Below, piece by piece: positions 8,999-18,758 of a DNA stretch of 64,000 nt. Location of the stretch: the NCBI GenBank assembly GCA_963709295.1, contig CAVPVW010000009.1:16685-80684 (forward strand), in the 5' to 3' direction. The stretch's first letter is position 1. Every line of letters starts with the position of its first letter. Both the position numbers and the translations under genes were made by a program. Source of the stretch: JBGPQJ01 sp963709295. GTDB lineage: Bacteria > Chloroflexota > Anaerolineae > Anaerolineales > Villigracilaceae. Below the pieces are notes generated by a model that saw nothing but the letters and a program-made list of their open reading frames with translations, made no database searches and was not told where the DNA came from.

Positions 8999-9024
8999 TA
9001 CCACTTTCTCCCACAATATCCCAC
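8999..9024 (-). promoter_or_regulatory. MraZ-binding direct repeats
   Basis: Read on the minus strand, three boxes occur at an exact 10-bp period: GTGGGA (9024-9019), GTGGGA (9014-9009) and GTGGTA (9004-8999). This is the known MraZ box pattern (GTGGG repeats spaced by about one helical turn) and it lies 69-94 nt before the mraZ start. It predicts autoregulation of the division cluster. No convincing -35/-10 pair could be assigned around it. Confidence 0.8.
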
Positions 9025-9158
9025 TTACAGACATATTTTACTTAATTTCAGCCCAAGATGCAAGTAGTACTTTCGGATATTTCCCACAAAATAGCGGTTT
9101 TTTGGCACTTTGGGATGATTCAAGCCCCACAATTCACCATGGAAATGCCACCGAGACC

Positions 9159-10067
9159 ATGAATACTACTCCCCACATCACTTTGTTGGAATCAAAACGA
9201 TGGACCGACTATGAACTTCTGGATAGCGGAAACAGTTTGAAGCTGGAAAGATTCGGCCCCTATCGCTTCGTCCGACCGGAAGCTCAAGCGTTATGGAAGC
9301 CGGTATTGAATCCCTCTGCCTGGAGTGATGTCCATGCGACCTTCGTGTCCACCGGCGAAGAAAGTGGCGGACATTGGAAGGTGAACATACAAATGGATGA
9401 TCGCTGGGAGATGAAGTATTCCTTGGAGCATCCGGTCCACGACCTCCGCTTCAGTGTCATGACCACGCCGGGTCGACACCTCGGGGTCTTCCCCGAGACC
9501 GCCGCGCATTGGGATTGGATGGCAGGTTTAATTCAATCAGCCGGCAGACCAATAAAAGTTCTGAATCTATTCGGGTATACAGGTTTGGCGACTTTGGCGG
9601 CTGCAGCGGCAGGCGCATCCGTCACTCATGTTGATGCATCGAAAAAATCAGTCGGGTGGGCGCGTGAAAATCAAGCCCTCTCCGGGCTGGATGCCCGCCC
9701 CATCCGATGGATCGTGGATGATGCGATGAAATTCGTTCAGAGGGAAAGCCGGCGCGGTGTTCGATATGACGGGATCATCCTTGATCCGCCAAAGTTCGGC
9801 AGAGGACCCAAGGGGGAGGTGTGGGAGGTCTACAAGTCCCTGCCTGAATTATTGGAAAGCTGCCGGCTTGTTTTGAGTGAGATGCCGTTATTTGTGGCGC
9901 TGACGGTTTATGCCGTGCGCGCCTCTGCGATCCATTTATCCTATGCGCTGCAGGATGCTTTAAAAAATCAGAAGGGGAAGATCGATTCAGGCGAGCTCGT
10001 CTTGCGGGAAAAAAGCGCCGGCCGCCTGCTTTCACACGCTGTTTATTCCCGCTGGGAATCCTCTTGA
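9159..10067 (+). CDS. Class I SAM-dependent methyltransferase, RlmI/RlmK-like
   Basis: 302-aa methyltransferase resembling the COG1092 rRNA (cytosine-C5/guanine) methyltransferases. Seen: SAM motif I NLFGYTGLATLAAAAAG, acidic motif II HVDASKKSVGWARENQ, and catalytic motif IV ILDPPKFGRG, all in the expected order. It lacks the N-terminal PUA domain of RlmI. The ATG at 9159 is preferred because sequence upstream (back to a TTG at 9102) is not family-like. Transcribed divergently from mraZ. Substrate not determinable from sequence. Confidence 0.85.
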   Translation: MNTTPHITLLESKRWTDYELLDSGNSLKLERFGPYRFVRPEAQALWKPVLNPSAWSDVHATFVSTGEESGGHWKVNIQMDDRWEMKYSLEHPVHDLRFSVMTTPGRHLGVFPETAAHWDWMAGLIQSAGRPIKVLNLFGYTGLATLAAAAAGASVTHVDASKKSVGWARENQALSGLDARPIRWIVDDAMKFVQRESRRGVRYDGIILDPPKFGRGPKGEVWEVYKSLPELLESCRLVLSEMPLFVALTVYAVRASAIHLSYALQDALKNQKGKIDSGELVLREKSAGRLLSHAVYSRWESS

Positions 10068-10080
10068 TCCGGGTGAAACG

Positions 10081-10350
10081 ATGTATAGCGATGTCATTCT
10101 ATTTATTGTTCTGGCCTTTGTAGTGTATTTCGTTGGACATTACGGGCGCACAGCCGGTTGGTGGAGCTACCGCATCTATGTGTTTGGATTTACCTCGGTC
10201 GCGGGCTTGCTTTTTGCGATGGGTTTGATGAATTTCATGTTCCCGTTTCTATCGCTGTGGGGGAAGGCAGTCATTGCCGCTGGCGCGACGATCGGCGCAG
10301 TGGTTTTTTCATTGCTGCTGTTAAAAGTTTTATCAAAGAAAATGGAGTAG
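10081..10350 (+). CDS. Small three-helix membrane protein, unknown function
   Basis: 89-aa protein made almost entirely of hydrophobic helices (about residues 4-20, 30-55 and 61-84), ending in a short basic tail KVLSKKME. I do not recognise a family. It begins 13 nt after the methyltransferase stop and is followed at once by a strong terminator, so the two probably form a short operon. Confidence 0.65.
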   Translation: MYSDVILFIVLAFVVYFVGHYGRTAGWWSYRIYVFGFTSVAGLLFAMGLMNFMFPFLSLWGKAVIAAGATIGAVVFSLLLLKVLSKKME

Positions 10351-10360
10351 TATAATTAAA

Positions 10361-10406
10361 AGAAGCGGACTCCTCAGCTCGAGTTGAGTAGTCCGCTTCT
10401 TTTTTA
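10361..10406. terminator. Rho-independent terminator, probably bidirectional
   Basis: 11-bp stem AGAAGCGGACT / AGTCCGCTTCT (10361-10371 with 10390-10400), with further CTCA/TGAG pairing in the apical part, then a T-run on the plus strand and an A-run on the left flank. It lies between the convergent membrane-protein and GH4 genes. Confidence 0.9.
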
Positions 10407-10461
10407 TTAAGAATACATTGTCCCAGTCAGGATAGTATCTCCAAAACCCAATAGGTGATTA

Positions 10462-11757
10462 TTATTTCCAGAATTGCGGCAGAAATTCCCGATGAGTTTC
10501 GAGCAAGTCATCCAGCACGACCTGGACATTTTCTCCCCTGGGACCAATCGGATTGACCAACAATGCCTGGAAAGCTGCATCGCGATCGCCATGAACTGCC
10601 GCTTCAACTGTCAGTAATTCGTAGGCCTTCACAGCAGCGATCAAACCAAAGCAGGCAGGCGGCAGCGGTTCGGTGGGGACGGGGGAGATCCCGCTCTTCT
10701 TCACCCTGGCCGGAAGCTCAAGCACCCAATCCGCTGGCCATTCTTTTACTGCTCCTGAATTGCGTGTATTCACGACGTGTATTTCATTCAAGTCGTTGTA
10801 ATGCGCATTTAAGAGCTGAGTCGCTACCGTCGAGTAGTAAGCGCCGCCTCGTTTCATAAGATCGGCAGGAGGCTCATTCAGGTTGGGGTCTGCATAATCC
10901 CGAAGTAAATCCTTCTCGATTTCGATCACCTCTTCTCCCCGGGAGGGCGGCCAATTTTCCTGGGAGGCGAATTTCTTACCGGTGTAGTAAAAGTATTGAA
11001 GGTAATAGTTTGGTATCATGCGCTGAATCTCCACCATGCGCGGATCCCACTCTGGTTGCTCTTCCGACTTTAATTCGGCGATATACGCTTGGATGACTTG
11101 AGGCCAAACATCCTCCCCGTCGATCGAGAATCCGCGATGCCAGGACAGGTGATTCAGCCCAAGGGTGTTCAGTTCCGCACGGGATGGGTCCACTTTTTGG
11201 CCGGTGGCGTTTTCCCAACCTTCGAGAATGCCCATCTTGGTTGTGATCGGTACATTACATACGCCCACGGAGGGGACATCTGCCGCGTACTTGCTCAACG
11301 CCTGGGTGACCAGGCCGGCGGGATTGGTGAAATTGACCAGCATGGCGCCGGGAGCCAATTCGCGCATGTCGCTGGCAATGCTGAGAATGACAGGGATGGT
11401 TCTCATCGCCTTCGCCATACCGCCTATACCGGTTGTTTCCTGCCCGATCAGCCCATGACGCAGTCCGAGGTACTCATCCTTGACCCGGGCTTGCATCTGC
11501 CCGACCCGGAGCTGGGTGGTGACGTAAGAGGCTCCCTGTACTGCCTGGCGCTGGTCTGTCGTCAAGATAACCTTGAAGGGGGACCCTTTGGCTTTCACCA
11601 TTCTTTGGGCAAATCCTCCGACGATCTCCAATCGTTGAGCGTCGATATCCATCAGCCAAAGTTCCTGGATGGGGAAGGAGGACAGCCTTTCCAGAAATCC
11701 GTTGACCAGCTCGGGGGTGTAGGTGGAGCCTCCACCAAAAACAGCGACTTTCAACAT
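10462..11757 (-). CDS. Glycoside hydrolase family 4, 6-phospho-beta-glucosidase-like
   Basis: NAD+- and metal-dependent glycosidase of family GH4 (redox-elimination mechanism), 431 aa. Seen: N-terminal NAD loop GGGSTYTPEL (8-17), GQETTG (105-110), FTNPAG with N145, the metal-binding Cys-Asn pair C167-N168, and H203 in LGLNHLSWHRG. The sequence is closest in style to LicH/CelF 6-phospho-beta-glucosidases. The neighbouring transporter is ABC rather than PTS, so the substrate may not be phosphorylated on uptake; specificity is therefore uncertain. Last gene of the oligosaccharide locus, separated from GH3 by a terminator and a 0.3-kb gap. Confidence 0.9.
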   Translation of the reverse strand: MLKVAVFGGGSTYTPELVNGFLERLSSFPIQELWLMDIDAQRLEIVGGFAQRMVKAKGSPFKVILTTDQRQAVQGASYVTTQLRVGQMQARVKDEYLGLRHGLIGQETTGIGGMAKAMRTIPVILSIASDMRELAPGAMLVNFTNPAGLVTQALSKYAADVPSVGVCNVPITTKMGILEGWENATGQKVDPSRAELNTLGLNHLSWHRGFSIDGEDVWPQVIQAYIAELKSEEQPEWDPRMVEIQRMIPNYYLQYFYYTGKKFASQENWPPSRGEEVIEIEKDLLRDYADPNLNEPPADLMKRGGAYYSTVATQLLNAHYNDLNEIHVVNTRNSGAVKEWPADWVLELPARVKKSGISPVPTEPLPPACFGLIAAVKAYELLTVEAAVHGDRDAAFQALLVNPIGPRGENVQVVLDDLLETHREFLPQFWK

Positions 11758-12068
11758 GGTTTATTTTCTCCCAGATAAATATTCTTTGCCGGTTGATGTT
11801 AATTGAAATCTGTGACAGTTGTTATTTTAACCCGTTGTCATGAAGGAGGTAACGCAGACTTGCAGGTTTTGAAAAGTGTACTAATGTAAAAAACACAGGA
11901 AACAAATGGATTGATGCTGACAAGAAAAAAATTGCCAACAATGGTTTAGTGAACCATGACGGCAAATTTATTATAACCTTATCACTGTCAACATCGGGAA
12001 TACTGAAAGGCTAGGGCATACTATTGAACTTTTGCGACTAAGCCCAATACCGAAGGAAAAACTTATGC
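11758..12068 (-). terminator. Intergenic region holding the GH3-operon terminator (stem 11932-11965)
   Basis: No gene is seen in these 311 bp. On the minus strand TTGCC/GGCAA (11961-11965 with 11932-11936) encloses the perfect pair ATGGTT/AACCAT, followed by TTTTTTTC (11930-11923). This is a credible terminator after the GH3 gene. A CAACCGGCAAAG stretch near 11786 faintly resembles the LacI-site core and lies just upstream of the GH4 gene. Confidence 0.7.
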
Positions 12069-14358
12069 CTACCCCAAACTATGAACCTGCTTAAGAAATC
12101 CATCCACCATGTCTTCTGCCGGCATGGGAAGGGCTGCCTGCTGAAACATCAGTACGCTCACCAAAGGCATATCGTTAAACATTTCCATGATGTCCATGCC
12201 GATGGCGCCTTCATTTCCATAACGCTCGTCCCCGCCGCCGAACATTTTACGTGCTTCCGATTCCATCATGCCGTAAATGGGACCGAAGACTGCTTTACCG
12301 CGCGGGTCTGCCAACCACTCACGGACGGTAGATTCCTTGTCGAGAATACAGGGCAGGCTCAGGGTCGATTCGAGTGAGACTGTCAGCGTTTGACGGATGT
12401 CCGCAGCAGAGGAACCGATCAGGATGTCGAAATCCCCTTCCTCGGTAATCCACTGTTTGTATTCGGGATGGTAGAAGGCAAAAGCGCGGAAGTCGAGCTG
12501 GATGGAGACAGATTTGGTCTCTCCCGGTTGCAGTTCCACCTTGGTGAAGCCTTTCAGCTCTTTTTCAGGCCGCACCAATCCGGATTTCTGGTCATGAACG
12601 TAGACCTGGACAATTTCCTTGCCTGCCACTTTCCCCGAATTGGTGACCTCCACGGAGACAGTCACACCGTCGATATCTTTGAAATTGGTTGCCGAGACCT
12701 TAGAATTGCTGTAGGTGAAGGTCGTGTAACTCAACCCGTAACCAAAAGGGAACTGGACGGGCATTTCTTTGGCGTCGTAGTAACGGTAGCCGATGAACAG
12801 ACCTTCGCCGTAATGTACTTCACCTGCACCGCCCGGCCAGTTGATGTGTGCCGGGGTATCGGAGAGTTTGAGCGGGAAGGTTTCAGCCAATTTACCGCAC
12901 GGGTTGATCTTGCCAAAAAGAACATCGGCAATCGCCACACCGCCCGCCTGGCCCATCATCCAGCCTTCGAGCACAGCCGCTACGGCAATCAATCCATTCG
13001 CCCATTGCCACGGGTGCGCCATTGTTAAGCACAACCACAGTGTTGGGCTGAGCTTTGGCGACTGCTTTGATCAGCGCAACCTGCTGGTCGGTCAGGTCGA
13101 GATCCTGGCGGTCGTAGCCTTCGGATTCCTTGAAGGTAGGCAGGGCGATATAAAGCACAGCCACATCTGCGGATTTGGCAATGCCCACCGCCTGGTCGAT
13201 CATTTCCTGGTGGAATGTATTATCAATCGGGTAGCCTTCTGCGTATGTCATTTCAGCGTTCCCAGCCTGGGCTTGCAGTTCCTTGAATGGGATGGCTACC
13301 TTCGTCGGATTGATGTGCGAACTGCCGCCTCCCTGGAAATGTGCCTTTTCCGCCGAGCGGCCGATCACAGCGATGTGATGCGGGCCTTTGAGCGGCAGCA
13401 GACCGTTGTTCTTGAGCAGCACCATGCCTTCGGCGGCGATGCGGTGCGCCAGTTCGTGATGAGCGTCGACGTCGAAGGTTCCGCTTTTTGGCGTTTCCTT
13501 GGCTTTGAAGACGATCCTCAAGATGCGTCGCACCGACTCGTCAAGAACCGCCTCATCCAATTCACCAGAGCGGACTGAATCGACAACTGCTTTGACACGG
13601 CGTTCCCGTGGGCCGGGCATTTCCCAGTCGAGACCGCCTTTCAGGGCCGCGACACGGTTGCGTACCGCGCCCCAATCTGAGACCACCAGCCCTTCAAACC
13701 CCCATTCATTTTTTAGAATCTCAGTCAGCAGGTGGTAATGCTCGGACGCAAATGTGCCATTGACCTTGTTGTACGAGCACATCACGGTCCATGGCTTGGC
13801 CTGCTTAACGGCTTTTTCGAACGCTGGGAGGTAGATTTCTCTCAAGGTGCGCTCGTCCACATTGGCGCTGATACTGAAGCGCTGGAATTCCTGGTTGTTG
13901 ACAGCAAAATGCTTAAGGGAAGTGCCAACACCCTTGGATTGAACCCCCGCGATGAAGCTGGCAGCCATTTCCCCGGCGAGGAAAGGGTCTTCAGAGAAAT
14001 ACTCAAAGTTGCGGCCACCCAGTGGGGAACGCTTCATATTCACGCCTGGACCAAGCAAGACATCCACGTTAAGGGCAATACATTCTTCGGCTAACGCCTC
14101 GCCCATCTTGTGGACTAGGTCCACATCCCAGGTGGAGGCGGTACAAGATGCGGTGGGGAAGCAGGTGGCGGGCAGGCTATCCAATGCCATCTCGTGAACA
14201 TTGGGCACGCGCCGGACGCCGTGCGGACCATCCGATACGATCATTTCCGGAACATCCAAATGCTCGATGGGCGTCGTCGTCCATGAACTGGCACCGGTAC
14301 ACAGTGCAGCCTTTTCTTCAAGGGTCATTTGTGCGACGATGGATTTTATATCCTGCAT
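12069..14358 (-). CDS. Beta-glucosidase, glycoside hydrolase family 3 (one-base frameshift)
   Basis: Cytoplasmic-type GH3 enzyme that removes terminal beta-glucosyl units; no signal peptide. The N-terminal TIM-barrel domain has KHF at 149-151 and the nucleophile D228 in VVSDWGAV. The (alpha/beta)6 sandwich domain and a C-terminal fibronectin-III-like domain (GKVAGKEIVQVYVHD) follow. The coding sequence is split: the first frame reads GEWIDCRSG and the other resumes with AVAAVLEGW. Deleting one T of a TT pair (plus-strand A at 12987/12988) restores GEWIDAVAAVLEGW and a 762-aa protein. Either a consensus error or a recent inactivation. It follows the Opp ATPase genes. Confidence 0.9.
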
Positions 14359-14441
14359 AAGAGATTCCTTAATGGAATGAAAGCAGAACAGTTCTTAACC
14401 AACATAATATCTTTTTTGAAATTCACCTCAAGAGGGCTGAA

Positions 14442-15254
14442 TTAAACAGTTGAGAGATCCCACTCTTCATAGATCTTTGGAACATCGTTGATCAAACGTT
14501 GAGTGTAAGCCGCTTTCGGATGCAGTATCACATCATCGGCGGAACCACTCTCAACGATTTTTCCATGTTCCATAATATAGACGCTATCCGATACATAGTA
14601 CGCCAGACCAATATCATGGGTGATAAAAATCAACGTCATCCCGATTTCGTCCCTAAGTTTCATCAGATAATCCAGGATGGTCGCGCGGGAACAGGCATCG
14701 ATCATCGAGGTCGGCTCATCCGCCAGGAGGATCTTCGGCTTTAATATGAAGATACGGGCAATCATCAGGCGCTGCATCTGTCCGCCGGAGAGCTCAAACG
14801 GGTACTTGTTCGTCAATTCCTCGAACTTCAAATTTACAAAGCTGCACGCCTCTTTCATCAACTCTACTTTTTTCGCCTGTGGAAGATTTCCCCCGCCGCG
14901 CATGCGGATACAATCCAGGAGTACTGAATCGATCTTATGAAAAATATTGTATGAAGAGAAGGGATCCTGAAAGATCGCCTGAATATTCTTCCAGTATTCC
15001 TGTTTCTTTTTATTATTACTGATATCGCGCTTAACGCCCTGGAAGTAAATCTCCCCTTCGGTCACGCTGATCAACCCCAATAGCATCTTTGCCAGAGTGG
15101 TCTTTCCGCTTCCCGATTCGCCAACTATCGAGATGATCTCGCCCTCATAGAAATTGAAATCCACATGGTCGACGGCTAACGTTTTCTGGCGGCCGAATCC
15201 AAATACCTTGGTAAGCCCCGAGCCACTCAGGCATGATTTCTTTTCATCAGCCAT
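14442..15254 (-). CDS. ABC transporter ATPase, OppF-like
   Basis: 270-aa ATP-binding subunit. Walker A GESGSGKTTL, Q-loop, signature LSGGQMQRLMIARIF, Walker B ILLADEPTSMID and the H-loop ITHDIGLAYY are all present. It is shorter than typical OppF (about 320 aa) because the C-terminal oligopeptide/HPY domain is missing. It overlaps the preceding ATPase gene by 8 nt. With the neighbouring GH3/GH4 and LacI genes it most likely powers oligosaccharide rather than peptide import. Confidence 0.92.
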   Translation of the reverse strand: MADEKKSCLSGSGLTKVFGFGRQKTLAVDHVDFNFYEGEIISIVGESGSGKTTLAKMLLGLISVTEGEIYFQGVKRDISNNKKKQEYWKNIQAIFQDPFSSYNIFHKIDSVLLDCIRMRGGGNLPQAKKVELMKEACSFVNLKFEELTNKYPFELSGGQMQRLMIARIFILKPKILLADEPTSMIDACSRATILDYLMKLRDEIGMTLIFITHDIGLAYYVSDSVYIMEHGKIVESGSADDVILHPKAAYTQRLINDVPKIYEEWDLSTV

Positions 15255-16269
15255 TTTGATTAGCCTCCCTCTGGTAAATCTCCCTTAATTCCTTTTCAGG
15301 GATGATACATCGGTATGAACGACCACCCTCAATATCGCGAAGACCGATAGAGAGCGCCTTGCATTCCGGCCGGACGTATTTGCACCGTTCAGCAAACCGG
15401 CAACCTGAAGGTGGGTTCTTAAGATTGGGCGGAACCCCGGGAATGGCGGCCAGTTTGACACCCCGCAGGCCTTGTTCAGGCACAATGATCGACCCCATCA
15501 GTCCTTTGGAATAGGGGTGGAGCGGATCAAACACCGCTTCCTTCGCGGTGCCCTTCTCAGCAATTTGTCCTGCGTACATGACCATGATATCATCGGTCAC
15601 GTTGTAAAGTAGTGGAAGCTCATGGGTGATGAAGATCATCGATTTGATGAATCCCTGTTCCATCAAGGTGTTCAGCATCTTGATGACCAATTTCTGTGAA
15701 GTGACGTCGAGCGCAGATGAAGGCTCATCGGCAATCAGCACTTTCGGAAAGAGGATCACGGAAATCGCAATCACTGTGCGCTGTTTCATTCCGCCTGAAA
15801 GTTCAACGGGGTATTTATCCAGCACTTCGGGTGGAAGTCCAATGACATTACAGCATTCATCGGCAATTTCCCGGACCTCTTTCTTGGACTTATCGATTTC
15901 ATGTGCCTGATAAACATCTTCAATGATACTGATGACTTTCTGGGTAGGGTTGAGAGCGTTCATGGCGGCCTGGGGAATATAAGAAATTTCCGTCCCCAAT
16001 ATCGATTTTCGGACTTCATCCGGATCCATCCCGGTAATATTACGTCCGTCGATGATAATCTCGCCGCTTGTATAATACAGCGGAGCGAAGTAATAGCCCA
16101 TCAGGCTGAGAGCCAGTGTCGACTTCCCGCATCCGGATTCTCCCGCTATTCCCAGTTTTTTCCCTTCCTCGACCTTTAGAGAAACGTGGTCAACCGCGTA
16201 AACATCTTCGTTATATCGGGTGATATATTTTGTGGTTAAATCCCTGACCTCTAACATTATTTCTGCCAT
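15247..16269 (-). CDS. ABC transporter ATPase, OppD-like
   Basis: 340-aa ATP-binding subunit. It has Walker A GESGCGKSTL, signature LSGGMKQRTVIAISV, Walker B VLIADEPSSALD and H-loop ITHELPLLYN. The C-terminal oligo_HPY domain (PPNLKNPPSGCRFAERC with conserved cysteines) is typical of the OppD/DppD group. It starts 9 nt after the OppC-like gene and overlaps the next ATPase by 8 nt, so the two subunits are probably made as a heterodimer. Confidence 0.93.
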   Translation of the reverse strand: MAEIMLEVRDLTTKYITRYNEDVYAVDHVSLKVEEGKKLGIAGESGCGKSTLALSLMGYYFAPLYYTSGEIIIDGRNITGMDPDEVRKSILGTEISYIPQAAMNALNPTQKVISIIEDVYQAHEIDKSKKEVREIADECCNVIGLPPEVLDKYPVELSGGMKQRTVIAISVILFPKVLIADEPSSALDVTSQKLVIKMLNTLMEQGFIKSMIFITHELPLLYNVTDDIMVMYAGQIAEKGTAKEAVFDPLHPYSKGLMGSIIVPEQGLRGVKLAAIPGVPPNLKNPPSGCRFAERCKYVRPECKALSIGLRDIEGGRSYRCIIPEKELREIYQREANQNG

Positions 16270-16278
16270 AGCATTTAC

Positions 16279-17532
16279 CTATTCCCTTAGTTGCGGATTG
16301 TAGACCTGGTCGAGGCCCGTATTCATTAGATTCATCGAGAATGAAATCAGGGCGATGGTCAGGAGCACGGGGAAGTACGCCCACCATTTTCCCAGGATCT
16401 GTGCCTGGTAGATCATCGCCCAGTTCATCATCAAACCCAAAGTTGGCACTTCAGTAGTTCTGGGTCCCAGCCCCAGGATCGATAACCCGGCTTCCGCCAG
16501 GATCCCCGAGGAAATTTGCAGAATCAGTGCCATGATGACATAAGAAGCGATGTAAGGGAGAACACTCAAAATGATAATACGTGGGATGGAGTGCCCAGAA
16601 AGCTTGGACAGATTGATATGGTCTCGATTACGCAGCGAGGTTACCTGTGACCGCACTGCCCTGGCTGTCCATACCCAGGAAGTCAGCCCGATCACCACCG
16701 CGATGGTAAAGGCACCACGTTTATCCTGTCCGATGCTATAGGAAATCAAGATCAACAAGACGAAGCTTGGGATCACTGTAAAGATATTGGTGAAGAACAT
16801 GACGACGTCATCCACCCAGCCACCCATGTAACCCGCCATCAACCCAAGGATAAGACCGATCGAGGTTGCGATGAGACCTGCGACAACACCGATCATCAAC
16901 GATGTACCGGTTGCCGAAACCAATTCGGTAAGTACATCCCGCCCGAAGTTATCAGTTCCAAGCAGTAACACTTTTACGTTCGCAACCTGGTTGATGTTCA
17001 CAAAATCAGATTGGTTGATCATGCTGATCGGTTCCAGGGTTCCCGTTTGCGGGTTATTAACGGCGATGATCTCCCCCTCTGTGGACAGGAGTCCTTCAAG
17101 CGATTTGTCGAGCCTGATGAAGTAATTTCGCTTGGCGTTCGTCATCCCGGGAATATTCTTTGTGGAGTCATAATTGCTTGCCCACAGCGCCATGAGTTTT
17201 TCGGTATTTGTGAGATCGATTTCGCTTTCAGCTATCCCGGCTGCTATGAGCCATTCCTTCATGGCAAGCCGGTCCTCTTCACTTAATTTACTCGCTATTC
17301 GCCTGGCAGCGGCATCATCCAGAAGAAGCGTATAAGTAGTAGAGGAATTGGTGCTGTCAAATACATTCACATAAATCCCGGGTGGGAAGAAAGTACCCTG
17401 GGCGATTATCTCCAATGGCTCATTTGGTACGATCAATGGGTAAATGATCAACGTCAGAAGCACGAACATAAGAATTGAAAAACCAATGACAAATTTAGGA
17501 GAGCGAAAAACCTGCTTGAGCGTATGTTTCAT
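16279..17532 (-). CDS. ABC permease, OppC-like, with enlarged extracytoplasmic domain
   Basis: 417-aa membrane permease. TM1 (about 13-33) is followed by roughly 150 residues of extracytoplasmic sequence before the usual LLGTDNFGRDVLTELV motif and the remaining five helices of the BPD_transp_1 domain. The EAA-like ATPase-contact loop and the LSILGLGPRTTEVPTLG stretch are present. Ordinary OppC/DppC proteins are about 300 aa, so the insert is unusual; it may contact the binding protein. AAGGAG precedes the ATG. Second permease of the oligosaccharide importer. Confidence 0.9.
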   Translation of the reverse strand: MKHTLKQVFRSPKFVIGFSILMFVLLTLIIYPLIVPNEPLEIIAQGTFFPPGIYVNVFDSTNSSTTYTLLLDDAAARRIASKLSEEDRLAMKEWLIAAGIAESEIDLTNTEKLMALWASNYDSTKNIPGMTNAKRNYFIRLDKSLEGLLSTEGEIIAVNNPQTGTLEPISMINQSDFVNINQVANVKVLLLGTDNFGRDVLTELVSATGTSLMIGVVAGLIATSIGLILGLMAGYMGGWVDDVVMFFTNIFTVIPSFVLLILISYSIGQDKRGAFTIAVVIGLTSWVWTARAVRSQVTSLRNRDHINLSKLSGHSIPRIIILSVLPYIASYVIMALILQISSGILAEAGLSILGLGPRTTEVPTLGLMMNWAMIYQAQILGKWWAYFPVLLTIALISFSMNLMNTGLDQVYNPQLRE

Positions 17533-17546
17533 AACAGCCTCTCTCC

Positions 17547-18554
17547 TTATTGATCAGATTGAACCGCTTTTATGCGCGGGTCAATGAAGCCGTAAAGAAT
17601 TTCGATGGTAAAGGTCGAGAGCAATACCATTAATGTAATGATCATGGTGGCACCTGAGATCAGCGGATAGTCCTGTCCCATAACTCCGTTTAGGAGTGTG
17701 GTACCGAGACCGGGGTAGCTGAAGACGATCTCCGCCACCAGCGCGCCGCCGACAATGGTACCGATGGCCAATGCCAAACCGGTGATCTGCGGAAGCATGG
17801 CATTCCTGAATACATAGCGGACGATCTTCCGATCTTTGATTCCCAGGAATCGGCTGTATTTTACGTAATCTGCATTGAGTTCATAAATAACCATCGAACG
17901 CATGCCGATCGCCTGACCGCCGATGATGATCAACACAATCGACCAGAATGGCAGTTGATAATGGACGAACACGGATGCAAGATAGGGCAGGGTAAAACTG
18001 GGGATCATATCAAACCCATAGCCACCCGAGGTCGGGAGCCATTTTAATTGAACGGCAAATATGACCAGCAAAATGACCGCCATGCCAAATGCCGGAATGC
18101 TGCTTGCGAAAAGGCTTATGGGCATGAGAACTTTATCATAGCCTCCCTTAACATAAGCAGCCAATGCGCCGAGCAGGTTCCCGAGTATCCACCCGACGAG
18201 GATCGCGGGCAGCTGTAAACCCACCGACCACCAGACGGCAGATCCGAGAACGTCTGCAACCGTTCTGGGATACTGGCTGAAAGAAAAACCGAAATTGCCC
18301 TGGGCTACATTTTTAACATAGATGAAAAATTGCACAAGCATGGGTTTGTTGGTTCCAAACAGTTCCGCGTATTGTTCATAAATCGCCTGAACCCCGGTTG
18401 CGTTGGTCATGCCCTGGGCCAGCCTTGCTACAATAGCCGATACAGGATCTCCAGGCATGAGGCGAGGCAGGATGAAGTTCAGCATGAAGGCAAAAACAAA
18501 AGTAACCGCGAACCAAAGCAGCTTATTAAGGATATACTTTCGGTATCCTTTCAT
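17547..18554 (-). CDS. ABC permease, OppB-like
   Basis: 335-aa six-helix permease of the Opp/Dpp family: N-terminal helix about 9-28, LPRLMPGDPVSAIVARLAQ, the conserved IRYVFRNAMLPQITGLAL cytoplasmic region and the YPGLGTTLLNGVMGQDYPLI C-terminal signature. ATG 18554 is chosen because AGGAGGTG lies 5 nt before it; an in-frame ATG six codons earlier has no such site. It pairs with the OppC-like gene 14 nt downstream. Confidence 0.93.
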   Translation of the reverse strand: MKGYRKYILNKLLWFAVTFVFAFMLNFILPRLMPGDPVSAIVARLAQGMTNATGVQAIYEQYAELFGTNKPMLVQFFIYVKNVAQGNFGFSFSQYPRTVADVLGSAVWWSVGLQLPAILVGWILGNLLGALAAYVKGGYDKVLMPISLFASSIPAFGMAVILLVIFAVQLKWLPTSGGYGFDMIPSFTLPYLASVFVHYQLPFWSIVLIIIGGQAIGMRSMVIYELNADYVKYSRFLGIKDRKIVRYVFRNAMLPQITGLALAIGTIVGGALVAEIVFSYPGLGTTLLNGVMGQDYPLISGATMIITLMVLLSTFTIEILYGFIDPRIKAVQSDQ

Positions 18555-18702
18555 CGCAGCACCTCCTGGCAAGATTTATAAAAAACATTATATCAAAAAG
18601 ATGGCTGTCACTTTTCGCTCAATCTGGAAAACCTTTGGAATTGCTGATTCATGCCAAGTATGACCATGTACCAGTCATCTGCTCAAGACTTGGGATGATT
18701 AC

Positions 18703-18745
18703 AAAACAGCCATGTTCCGGTTTTCTTGGAACATGGCTGTTTTTA
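18703..18745 (-). terminator. Hairpin between binding protein and permease genes
   Basis: A 16-bp perfect stem (18703-18718 with 18728-18743; core ACAGCCATGTTCC) with A/T runs on both flanks. It lies just after the binding-protein stop. As a leaky terminator or mRNA stabiliser it would give more binding protein than permease, a usual arrangement in ABC operons. Confidence 0.85.
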
Positions 18746-18758
18746 CTTTAATTTATGG

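Noticed and set aside
9082..9087. Fourth possible MraZ box (GTGGGA on the minus strand)
   Set aside because: 58 bp from the others and out of the 10-bp register; a 6-bp match is expected by chance.
11782..11795. LacI-type site before the GH4 gene (CAACCGGCAA core)
   Set aside because: Only about 7 of 14 positions agree with the operator and no adjacent -10 box was seen.
11758..12068. Riboswitch in the long GH3-GH4 gap
   Set aside because: Only the terminator stem is visible; no conserved aptamer core could be recognised.
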